Positions 1 through 10,700 of a stretch of 64,000 bases of DNA are shown here, piece by piece. The notes beneath the pieces were generated by a model. It was not told where the DNA came from. It saw nothing but the letters and a program-made list of their open reading frames with translations, and made no database searches. Each line of letters opens with the position of its first letter. The first letter of the stretch is position 1. The DNA comes from Caulochytrium protostelioides (taxonomy: Eukaryota > Chytridiomycota > Caulochytriomycetes > Caulochytriales > Caulochytriaceae). The stretch is taken from assembly GCA_003615045.1 (NCBI GenBank), contig ML014121.1:1-64000 (forward strand), given 5' to 3'. The position numbers and the translations under genes were made by a program.

Positions 1-1
1 G

Positions 2-733
2 GAGGGCCCGGCCGCGGCGAACGACGCCGTCGACCTGCGCCGCGACGGCGCCGCGGCGGCTCGCGCGCCGGGCCGTGGCCGCGGCCGTGGCCACCGCCAC
101 GGCGACGCGTCCGCCACGGCCGGCCTGCCGGAGGCCGCGCCACCCGCGGCCGAGGCGGCAAAGGTTAAGGGCGCCGTGGCGCCGCGCCGCGGCCCCCGCG
201 GCAGCGGCAGCGCGCCGGAGGGGGCCCTCGCCGACCCGGGCGGCCGTCCGGACCGACGCCGCGGCGGCCGCGGCCGTGGCGACAGCGGCGAGGGCCCCCG
301 CGACGCGGCCCGCGGCGATGCCGGCCGCGGACGCGTTTCGCGTGGCCAGGACGGTCCCGTGGCCGCGGCGGGCGCCACGGACGTCACGGACGCCAGCCGC
401 GGCAGCGCGCCCCAGCGCTCGGGATCGCCGAAGGGCGGCCGCGGCGAGGCGCGCGGCAAAGGCGCCGGCAGCTGCCGCGCGCCGCGCCAGCCCCCGACGG
501 CGGCGGCCGCGGACGCATCCGACGCCGCGGCGCGTCGCAGCCGCGGCCGCGGTCGCGGCGGCGCGGGTCCCAGCAGTGGCCGGGGCGGCGGCGAGGACGC
601 GTCGGCGCGCGCCGGCAAGTCGAACGGCGGTCGCGGCCGCGCGCCGCGCCATCGCGTTCCCTCGGGCGGTCCGCGCGCGAGCGACGGGCCTGCGCCGGCG
701 CCTGCCGCCGTGGCGCCCACCGCGTCGACGTGA
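2..733 (+). CDS. RG/RGG-rich C-terminal tail of a 5'-truncated gene (partial)
   Basis: The frame is open from the first base of the window to a TGA at 731-733, so this is the 3' end of a gene that starts upstream. The roughly 243 visible residues are low complexity: Ala, Gly, Arg and Pro dominate, with many RG, GRG and RGG steps (for example GRGRGRG near the start and SRGRGRGG later). RGG-type tails are typical of RNA-binding proteins and RNA helicases, where they bind RNA and are arginine-methylated. No folded domain is visible, so the family cannot be named. Other frames here are also open because the DNA is so GC-rich. I chose this one because it gives the RG-repeat composition and runs unbroken to the window edge. 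Confidence 0.5.
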   Translation, partial: EGPAAANDAVDLRRDGAAAARAPGRGRGRGHRHGDASATAGLPEAAPPAAEAAKVKGAVAPRRGPRGSGSAPEGALADPGGRPDRRRGGRGRGDSGEGPRDAARGDAGRGRVSRGQDGPVAAAGATDVTDASRGSAPQRSGSPKGGRGEARGKGAGSCRAPRQPPTAAAADASDAAARRSRGRGRGGAGPSSGRGGGEDASARAGKSNGGRGRAPRHRVPSGGPRASDGPAPAPAAVAPTAST

Positions 734-1728
734 GCCGCTCGGCGTTCCTGCCGGGGGGAGGCCCGCCGTTCACGGACCTTGCGGCGCCCTCGGCAGTCGC
801 GGCCGCGGGCGCACGCCTCGTCGGGCTCTCGCGGGTCGCGATCGGCGTGCGTCGGCTCTTTTTCTGCATAGACCTGACTGGAATGATTTCTGCCGTGCTC
901 GATGATCGGGTCCAATGCGTCTACGGCGTCTCATGCGTCTACGGCGTAGACTGCGTCGCGGATCAAGCTGATGACTCTGTATCACCCTCCGGCGTCGCCG
1001 AGACGACGAGGACGCGCCTTCCGTGAAGGGGACGGAGGCCTTTGGCCAGGGGTGCGACGCGCCGCCGAGGGGATCGTCGGTGGGGAGCCATGGCGGCCAT
1101 AGTACGTCAATGGCGCTTGCTGCGCCACACCCCGTCACGGCATCACGACGGCGGCGGCGACCCCGTTGGCGGCGCGCATGTCAACGCTCCCGCGTCGCCG
1201 GGAGGCCGGAAGCGGCGGCGCCCCAGGAATCCTGATCCTACCGGATCCAGCAGGACCAAGGCACCGCCACGTGGTGTTCGGCCACGCGCTGTCGGTGGGG
1301 TCCGCGAGGAGGGTCTGCGAGGTATACGCTGCGCGGACGCCGCGCATGCGGCACCCCGTCGCAGGGCGCACTCGGTGGCGAGACCCTGGACGCGAGAAGG
1401 GGACCTGACCTTCATACTCGTCGCGTCCTCGCTCGGCATCTAACGGCATCACCGCGCCCGTGTTCGGCAGCTCCTGCGATCGACGGCTTGGATCATCATC
1501 CGCACCGCCTACAAGCCCTTTCTGGCGCACTGAGCACTTCCCGGCGGTCGCCCTTCTTGGCGAGATCCCGGCCGGACCGCGTCCCGACGGCACCACCGCA
1601 CCTTCCTACCCGTACGCTGCCACGCGCCCATGGGCGCTCATCGGCGATAAGCCGATTCCCACGTGCACGAGCACGCTCGCCAGCGCTCCCCGCTTCCGGC
1701 GCGAAGCGCCTAGTCGCCACGCGCCGCC
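734..1728. other. Intergenic region upstream of VPS13
   Basis: About 1 kb with no convincing gene; the open frames are short, overlapping and compositionally random. It holds an exact 15-bp direct repeat (915-929 and 933-947). The second copy ends in a small TCTAC/GTAGA inverted repeat. It presumably contains the 3' UTR of the truncated gene and the VPS13 promoter. Confidence 0.5.
915..947. repeat. 15-bp direct repeat, 18-bp period
   Basis: ATGCGTCTACGGCGT occurs exactly at 915-929 and 933-947, separated by 3 bp. A degenerate third copy of the CTGCGTCG type follows. No function is assigned. Confidence 0.7.
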
Positions 1729-4700
1729 ATGTTCGAGAGCGTCGTGACCACGGTGCTCAACAAGTTCCTCGGCAGCTACGTGGACAACCTGCAGAGCCAG
1801 CAGCTGAGCCTCGGCATCTGGAAGGGCGATGTCGTGCTGCACAACCTGCGCCTGCGCCGCGAGGCGCTGGACCAGTTCAACCTGCCGATCGACGTGGTCG
1901 AGGGCTATATGGGCGACCTCATCCTGAAGATCCCGTGGAACGACTTGAAGGGCAAACCCGTCCAGGTCGATCTGCGCAATCTGTATTTGCTGACGCAGCC
2001 CAAGGCCGAGACGGACTACGATCCGGCGGCCGAAGAGGAGCGCGTGCAGCGCGTGAAGCAGGAGAAGCTGCAGAGCACCGAGGTCTTTGCCAAGGAGACC
2101 GAGAAGCAGGTCGGCCAGTCGGGGTTTATGGCGTCGCTCGTCACGAAAATCGTCGAGAACGTTCAGATCTCGATCAAAAACATCCATATCCGGTATGAGG
2201 ACCAGGTCAGCCACGACCGGCCGTTCAGTGCCGGCATCACAATCGAGGAGGTCTCGGCCGTGACGACGAACGAAGACTGGGAAGAGACTATCGTGCACGA
2301 CATCACCAAGTCCATCAACAAGCTGCTGCGGCTCAAGCGCGCCGCCATCTACCTCAACACCTCGCAGCCGTTCACGTCGCTGGCGGGGTTCCCACCCGAG
2401 CAAGCGATCCTGCTCTTCATGGCCCTCATCCCCAAAGACGGGCAGAGCCCCAACCACCAGTACCTGCTCCGCCCCGTGACCGGCACCGGCCGGCTGCGCA
2501 TTGAGCGGGGCAAACCCTCGCTCGAGGGGTTCTTTGCGCCCGATGCGGGGCCCAAGATGGCGGCGACCCAGATGCTGGCGGGGACGTCGACAAGCGCGAC
2601 AAGCGCGACGACGGATCCGGCGGCCGCGGCATCTCTCTCCGCCACGTCGCCCGTCAGCCCGGCCCACTCCGCGACCAGCACTGGCGCGCACCACCCGACG
2701 TCTGGCGGCCATGCAAAGCGCAGCGAAGCGATCCTGCAGTTTGACCATTTCGGGTTCGATGCAGACAACGAGCAGCTCTACTGCATTATGAGTCTGCTCT
2801 CGACGTTTTCGAACTACCTCAAGGGCGCCAAGTATCGCAAGTACCGCCCGCCGCGCAGCGTCGGCCCGATGATCGACCCGCTCGCGTGGTTCAAGTATGC
2901 AGGCACCTGCGTGCTCTCGGACATCAGGGAGCGCAACCGCCGGTGGACCTGGGCGTACATGAAGGAGCGGCGTGATGACCGCATCGCCTATGTCCGCGAC
3001 TACGAGGCCTACCTGCTGGGCAACTCGACGGTCGAGCAGCGCGAAGCGATCTGTCGTCTCGAGCTGAAGCTGTCGTTCCAAGACATCCGCTTCTATCGCT
3101 CGCTCGTGATGAACCGTTTGCGCAAAGCTCAGGTCAAGCTGGAGGTCGACCAGAGCGGCCTCGTGAAGGAGCCCTTGAACCCAGCGGTCCCGCAGAAGCA
3201 GACGTGGTCCGAGTGGTGGTACGGCACGGCGACCGCCTCCCAGTCGGCGGCCAGTCACGCGCCCGGCACGGCGGCTTCCGGCGACCCCGACCGGAAAGCC
3301 GTGCTGTCCAACGAAGAAATCGCCCATCTCTACGACGCGATCGACTACGACCCGACGGTCCCGGACAAGGCCACCGAGCCCGTGCTGCCCCGCCAGATGA
3401 TCATGACGCATCTCCGTGTCGAGCTGAAGCAAGGGTCATTCGGCTTCCACCAGCACCTGCAGGCGCCTGACCGGCCCGCCGCGCGTCCGGCGGGGGCGGA
3501 CCTTGCGACACCGCATCTCGCGTCGACGGACCTCGCCACGTCCCCTCTCGCGACCGCCGGGCCGCGGACGCCGGCCGCGCATGCGGCGCTGGTCGCCCAG
3601 TTCCGGTCCGTAGCGCCAGCCGACCTCACGGCGTGGGCGCGGGCCACGCTGCCGCCGTTCGCGCGCCGCGAGCTCATCTCCGTCCACTACGAGGGCACGG
3701 CGTTCGAGCTCTGGCAGTATCCCGTCTCGATGGCCGTCGAGCTCCGCATGCAGGGCATGCGCGTGCTCGACGGCCTGACGCCCGACGACGCGTGCAAGAC
3801 GATGGTCCGCGCCAAGCCCGACAAGGGCTACTCGCCCCAAGACGAACCGCCGCCGCCGCCCGCTGCCGCGGCCGACGCCTCGCTGGAGATCCCCGAGGGC
3901 GCGGCGACGCCCGACGCGTCGTTGCAGTCGCTCGCGGCCCCGTCACGCGGCGACGTGTTCGAGAGCCCTGCGCTGCGCCGCATGCACAGTATCACCGAGT
4001 CCATCGGTCCCGGCGATGACATCACCACCACGCGCGCCCATGCCCCCGACTTCCTGACGGTCCGCTACTTCCTCAAGCCGTTCAATACCCAGAGCGACAG
4101 CTCCGTCGAGATCGTCATGCTGCCGCTGGAGGTCATTTACAACCCGCCGTCGATCCAGGCCATCCTGTATGCGCTGAATGCGGTCTCGCCGCGGTCAAAG
4201 TTCACCGAAATGGCGTCCAAACTCCCCGACATGGAGATCGCGAAAGAGCGGCTCGGCGATGCGCTGGCCGAGCACTCCAACATCGACGTCAATATCCAAC
4301 TCGACGCGCCGATCATCATTTTCCCGTCGGGGCTCGCCGACACGGGGCTCGTGACCGTCTTAGACGCCGGCCATCTCGACATCCGAACAAGTTTCCTCGA
4401 CCCGAAGCTGCGCGCCCAGTATACACGGCGCACGAAAACCACCAAGGACACGGCGAGCAATCTTGCGGCGACGACCTCCCCGCAGAGCCACGCGGACCCG
4501 GACGCTGTGGTTGACGAAAGCCGGTTTTTCTACGATCGCTTTGTCATTAAGCTCACAGATGTGCAGCTGCTGATGGGGCGGACCGTGGAGGGCTGCCTGC
4601 GTGACGGCGAGAGCGACGACATTACTCACGTCTCCCACGCGGACGCCACGGCGCCCCTCAGCGACGATGGTGAAACGGTCATCCGCCACGTGGTCGAGCG

Positions 4701-7700
4701 CGTCAACCTCGATCTCACCATCGATGTCTGCGTCCTCAAGAATGCGGACATGCCGCACCTCAAGGTTTCGGGCACGCTGCCTCGGCTGCATCTCAACCTC
4801 TCGGACCAAAAGTACAAGACCTTCATTAAGGTGGCGCAGTCACTCAACCTCGATTTCGGGCCTGCCCGGACCGAAGCCGAACTGCGCCGCCGGTTCTCCG
4901 CGATCGGCTGGGAGGTGCCAGTCTCGATGAGCAGCAGCGTCACCGCGGCCCATAGCAACGGCAAGGGCAGCGGCGGCGCCGACCCGCTCTCGCTGGGCAA
5001 CCGGTATGACATCGACTGGGACGTGCTGATGGAACGGGACGCGGCGCCCATCGTGATGGACTCGGATCCCTCCAGCAGTTCCGAGCCCGACGCCTCCGCT
5101 ACCGCCACCGCGCGCGGCGACGACGACGCGGACAGTGACAGCGACGATAACGACAACTTCTACGATGCGCCAGACGCCCTCTCGGGTGTGCTGGCGGCCT
5201 ACCGCCAGGAGAACATCCATGTCGCCTTCACGATGGGTAGCGTCTCGGCCGCGATCTGCAAATCGCTCGAGTCGCCGCTGCGCGCTTCGCAGGCCAACGT
5301 GCTGTCGCCGGACGGCGAGGCTGAGCGCGTGCTCGCCCAAGCCACCGTCGAGGGCCTCGCGATCCTCTACTCGGGTCGTCTCGCCGACTATACGGTTAAC
5401 GTCACGGCGCTGGATTGCTGTATCCAGGACCGCATGGCTGCGAGGCATGATGCGGGCGCTGATCCGCGGCGACCCATCTTGAGCCCGGCCGCGACCTCAT
5501 CGTCTGCGGCGGCCTCAGGTGCGGGAGATAACCACGAGCGTAACCACCTGCTGAGCACGATGCGGCAGTCGGACGAGTCGTGGCTCGTCGTCGACTACCA
5601 CTCGGTGCAGCGTACTCACCCCGAGTTTGATGGCCTCGACGCGCGGCTATCGGTAAGCCTGTGTCCCACCAAGACCGTCTTTTCGCGAAGCAGCGTGCTC
5701 TCCCTGCATGATTTTATCCTCGCAACGTTCACGGGATCAACATCTCCGCCGCCGCCCCCAGGGATAGCGTCGATGTCCCAGCCGGGTGACGCAGACGTGT
5801 CGCTCGGATCGACGACGGCGGCCGATGCATCAATGAACACGAGCAAGCCGCCGCACGATTCGATGATGGCATCCATGCTGGAGGAGGACGATGCGACGCG
5901 GGCCAGTACGAGCTCCAGTATGCTCATCAACGTCAAGCTCGCTGGGTTGCACATGCACATGAAGCAGGACCAGACGCAGGCCGCGTTTGTGCATACCGCC
6001 GAGTCGCACGTGGCTATCACGCTGTTCCCGTCGTCCCTCACCGTCGAGGGCAAGATCGGCAATGTCAAGACGATCATCGGACATAACCACACGTTCATCG
6101 ATACCTCCGGCGATGACGTTGTCAACTTCAAGTTCGTCTCGCTCGATCCCTCCTGCGCGTCTCACGAGCAACGATTCGGCCTGGACGTCGGGTACGATTC
6201 GGGTCTCACGATGCGCGCGAGCTCGCTTCACATTCTGTACTCGGAAGCGCGGATTCTGGAGCTTCTGGCGTATCTAACCGAGTTCCGACGCATGCATGTG
6301 CTGCTGGACAGCGCGCGCCAAGCCGCGGCCAGCTCGGCCGAGGTGATCCAGAAGCACGCCGGCCGCTTCCATTTCGACGTGAGCGTGGACACGCCCGTGT
6401 TGACGATGCCGTTCACGGGCGTCACGCCGCTCGCCTCGCACTACGCCGACGCGACGCTCGTGCTATATCCGGGCAAGCTCGTCGCCCGCAACGTCCTCCA
6501 GCCGCTGTCGGACGACCCGCCGTGCACGGTCAATGTCATTACCGCGCGTTTGGAGGCGCTCAACATCCAGTGCACCCGGAACGCGCGCGCCCTGCATATC
6601 ATGGACCGCGTCGATGTCGAGATGACGATGCAGCGCCCCGATCACCCCATCCGTGGCGCGCCCTTGTCCCAGATCCACGTCAACATCAGCGATCCTAAGA
6701 TTCGCTTGACCTCGCCGCAGTATCAGTTCATCCTGCTCGCCGTCAACTCGATCACAAAACTCATTTCGGGCTCGTCGTCGTCGTCATCATCATCGTCATC
6801 ATCGGCGTCGTCATCGGCGTCCGAAACTTCGAGCATGGCGCCGGGCGCACCCAAGATCGCCGAAGGCCCCAACAAGGCACTCCGCGTGATTGGTGACGCG
6901 CAGCAACAGCAAGCAGCTGATAATACGACCGTGAGCATGGATGTCGTCGTGAATGTCGATCAGATCGAGTTGGAGCTGCTAATTCCACGGCCCCCGGGGT
7001 CGACCACGAGCAGCAAGCCTGCCACGACGCCCGTGTCGTCCACGCCAACACCCGCATCAGCATCCGCAGGGCGCTCTCACGAGCAGGCAGCGCCGTCGCG
7101 CAAGACACCCAGCACGACCTCCCTCGCGCGGTTCTCGCTGAAAGGCTTGGTGACCAAAGCCGCGCTCATGCAGTCGGGTACGCTTGAATGCGAAGTGATG
7201 ATCCGCACGATCACATTTAAAGACTCGCGCCAGGGCGTCACATCGCATTTCCGCGAGCTCATGCCGCCGCTCGACCTCAACGCACACCCGCAGTTCGTGA
7301 TGCATATCAGCCAACAGAACATGCGCTATTTGTACCACATGACGCTCGATACGCCCGTCATCAATTTGGTGATTGACCACGTGTTCAGCATCGTCGATTT
7401 CTTTACGACGCCCGCGACCGCCAAGCCGGCCCCGCCGCCCGCCAGCCAGCGCGGGGATCGTCCCAGAAACGCTGTGGCTGCTCCGACTAGCTCGTACCGC
7501 ATTGAGCTCATCAACTCGGAGTTCTGGCTGCTGCAGGACCCCTCCAACAAAGCGACCGAAGCCATTATTTTCCATGCAAAACAGATCTCGCTGTTGTTTG
7601 ACGATGTCGCGACATTGTCTGCCAAACAGTGCGGCCTCTTCTTTTGCCAGATGTCGGCGCGCGAGGAGACAGTCCGCTTTGTCCAGTACTTCCATATCAC

Positions 7701-10700
7701 GGTCACCTATGATGGGCGCCAGGTTGATCTCCAGCACTTGACCGCGGTCCGCATGAATGTGACCTCGTTGCTGATGCGAGTCTCCTCGGGCGATATCGCC
7801 TTGCTGAATGACGTTTTCTGGAAAGTCTATCAAGCATACACCAATCGCGTCGTCGCGTCCCAGGCGGCGGCCGAAACGTCGACCACCGTCGCTCAACAGC
7901 CAGCAAGCAAGCTTTCGCCCCCTTCAAATCTGCAGCGTGACCTGGAGCTGCTCGACCACACTCCCAAAACACACGTGCTGGCCCGCGAAACGGCGCAGAT
8001 CATCACACAGGGCCTGCGCATCGTCATTACGGACGATACGACGCAGCTGCACCTGCCGGTCCTCGATTTGGTGATGGATAAGCTCGAGGTCGAGATCGCC
8101 GACTGGTCTTCGAAGCTCCGCGTCAATGTGAGCATTCACATGTTCGTGAACTACTTTAACATCCGCAACTCGCACTGGGAGCCTCTCGTCGAGCCCTGGC
8201 AAGCATTCATTAACGTCGCGCGCCAGCCCGAGACCGGCGGCACCTCGGTCGAGTTCTTCTCGCGGCGCAAGCTCGATATCAACATCACGCATGCCTGGCT
8301 CGAGACGGTGCTCGCGATTGCGCGGCGCCCACCCCGTGTGGGGCGCCACCTCGCGTCGCGGCGCGGCCTGCATGCGCCGTACATTCTGCGCAACAAGACC
8401 GGTTACACCATGAATCTTTGGACCGAACGGCCCGGAAACGGGCTCGATACCGAGATCAAGGAACTGGGTGCGAACGCCGAGATGCCGTGGCACTTCGACG
8501 ATTGGCGCAAGCCGCACGACTTTGCAACGATTGCCGGAGCCGGGTTCCCAAACCGCATTGCCCTCCAGATCCAGGGCCCGGGGTGGGAGTCGCTCAAGGG
8601 CATCTCGCTCGACCGCGAGGGCGAGCGGCTCTACTCGCTGCGCCCCGCGCTGAAGGGCGTTACCTACAAGCTCGTGATCGAGGTTCGGCTACACGAAAAT
8701 GTCAAGGTCGTGACCTTCCGCTCGGCCATTGTGATGATCAATGCGACCGAGCTCAACGTCGACGTCATCCTGGTCAACACGGCGGGGAAGCAGTCCACGT
8801 TCATGACCGTCGCGCCGGGTGAATCCTGCCCGCTGCCCATCAAAGCCGTTTATGTGGACGGCATCCGCATCCGCCCGCACAACTACGGCTACAACTGGAG
8901 TCTCGAGGAGGCCGGCTGGCGCGACTTGGCACAGCGGCCGTTCACACAGCTCACGTGCAAAAGCTACGACGGCACTAAAGCGGCTTTCCGCTTCCAGGTC
9001 AACACGACCATCAACGATCCGCGCACTCTCGGCACAAGCTACCACCCCAGTCACCCGGATCACTACAACGACGGCGGCCATGGCGACGAGTACGCGCCGC
9101 GGCGCCGCGTCGACCCGACGTCGTATCCGAGCATCGCGATCCGCTTGTGTGCGCCGCTCCAGATGCAGAACCTGCTGCCGTACGATGTCATGTTCAGCCT
9201 CTTTGACAAAGACCTCTCGCAAGAGTTCCCGGGCTCACTCCAGAAGGGTGTCACAAGTAGTATCCACACGATTGACCCGACCCACTTGCTGGGCTTGCGC
9301 ATCACCCTCCCCCCCGAAACGGGCTTTATGCGCAAGTCGGACGTGGCCATCATTACCAAGTCGGAGTTCCAGTACCGCGACGAGGAAATCACGCTCACCG
9401 ATCCTGAGGGCCGCGTGCTCACCTTGCGCCTCAAGTACACGGACCGGCTCGATCTGGACGGCCACAAAGTCACAATCTACTGCCCCTACGTGCTGCTCAA
9501 CAAGACGGGGCTCGACCTGACGTTTAGCGAGCACAGCTTGATCACGAAAGCGCGCATCGCGGCGGGCCAGGGCGGCGCCAAGAAGCCTGCGTATCCGGAT
9601 GTGAAAGCCGGGGGTTCGATTCTTCCGATAGAAGTGGCGCCGTTTATGTTTTCGTTCAGCAACTCTGTCGGGCTGCGGTCGCGAGCGCAGGTCTGCATCG
9701 GCAACAGCGAGTGGTCGCGGCCGCTCAGTTTCGACGCCATCGGATCGTCGACGACGACGCAAATCCAGCTCGGCGACCGCGTCGAGGCTGATCTGGGCGT
9801 CACCGTCAACGAGGGCAGCGGCCCCTTCTACCTGACGAAAGTCGTCACGTTTGCGCCGCGCTACATCATCAAGAACGAGACGCGCGACACGATCGAGATT
9901 AAGCCGGAAGGGATGCCCCAGGAGACGCCCGTCCCCCGCAATGCTACCGTGCCGCTCGTCACGTTCCTGGCAACCGAGGGCCAGAAGCGCATGCCGGTGC
10001 AGATCCGCATGTCGCGACGCCACGACTGGTCGACCGTATTCCACATGAACGAGCTCGGCCGGATCTACCTGAAGTGCCCCACCACCCAGGGCCAGGCCAT
10101 CGACCTCGTCCGTGCCGAGGTGACGCTGCTGAACGCGACCATCTTCGTGACGTTCCGGATGGACAACATCCGCTGGCCACACCGCATCGAAAACCATACG
10201 GACGTCGATATCCGCATCCGGCAGTACCAGTCCACCGTGGCGCATACGGTTCCCCGGCAGACCACCATGCCGTGGGCATGGGACCGCCCCTCGGCGCCCA
10301 AGAAAGCGCTGATTTTGATGGTTAACGGCTACGAGCGTGAGGTCGATATCCTCGAAATCGGCCAGCTCATGCCCTTCCGCTACCCTACGGGCGCGCTGAC
10401 GCCAGACGGCCATCGTGCCGGCGCGGCCATGGCGATCCGTGTCTTTGTCGATGGCGCGACGCTGGTGCTCTGCCTCGAGCCCTATGTCGAGGCCACGAGC
10501 GCCTATCGCCGCGAACGGCTCGGTAGCCACGCCAGCACCGCGCCGCTGCGCCGCGGGTCGACCCAGGCCATGATGCCCATGTCGACGGCCTCGGCTGCGA
10601 CGGCGTCGACGGCGTCGAACGCGTCGTCCACCCTGCCTCTCGAGTCGGCCGAGCCCGAATCGTTTGAGATCAAGCAGAAGGAGGACTCGATTCTAATGGG

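Noticed and set aside
75-905. 276-residue Arg/Ala/Pro-rich frame overlapping the window start
   Set aside because: It is an out-of-frame companion of the RG-rich frame, visible only because GC-rich DNA lacks stops; the composition is that of frame-shifted repeats.
1606-3432. 608-residue minus-strand frame antisense to VPS13
   Set aside because: It mirrors the conserved chorein region on the plus strand. It is an antisense shadow of strongly biased third positions; no family resemblance.
9600-9625. GGGGGTTCGATTC string resembling a tRNA T-loop
   Set aside because: It lies in frame inside the VPS13 coding region, and no acceptor stem or anticodon arm surrounds it.
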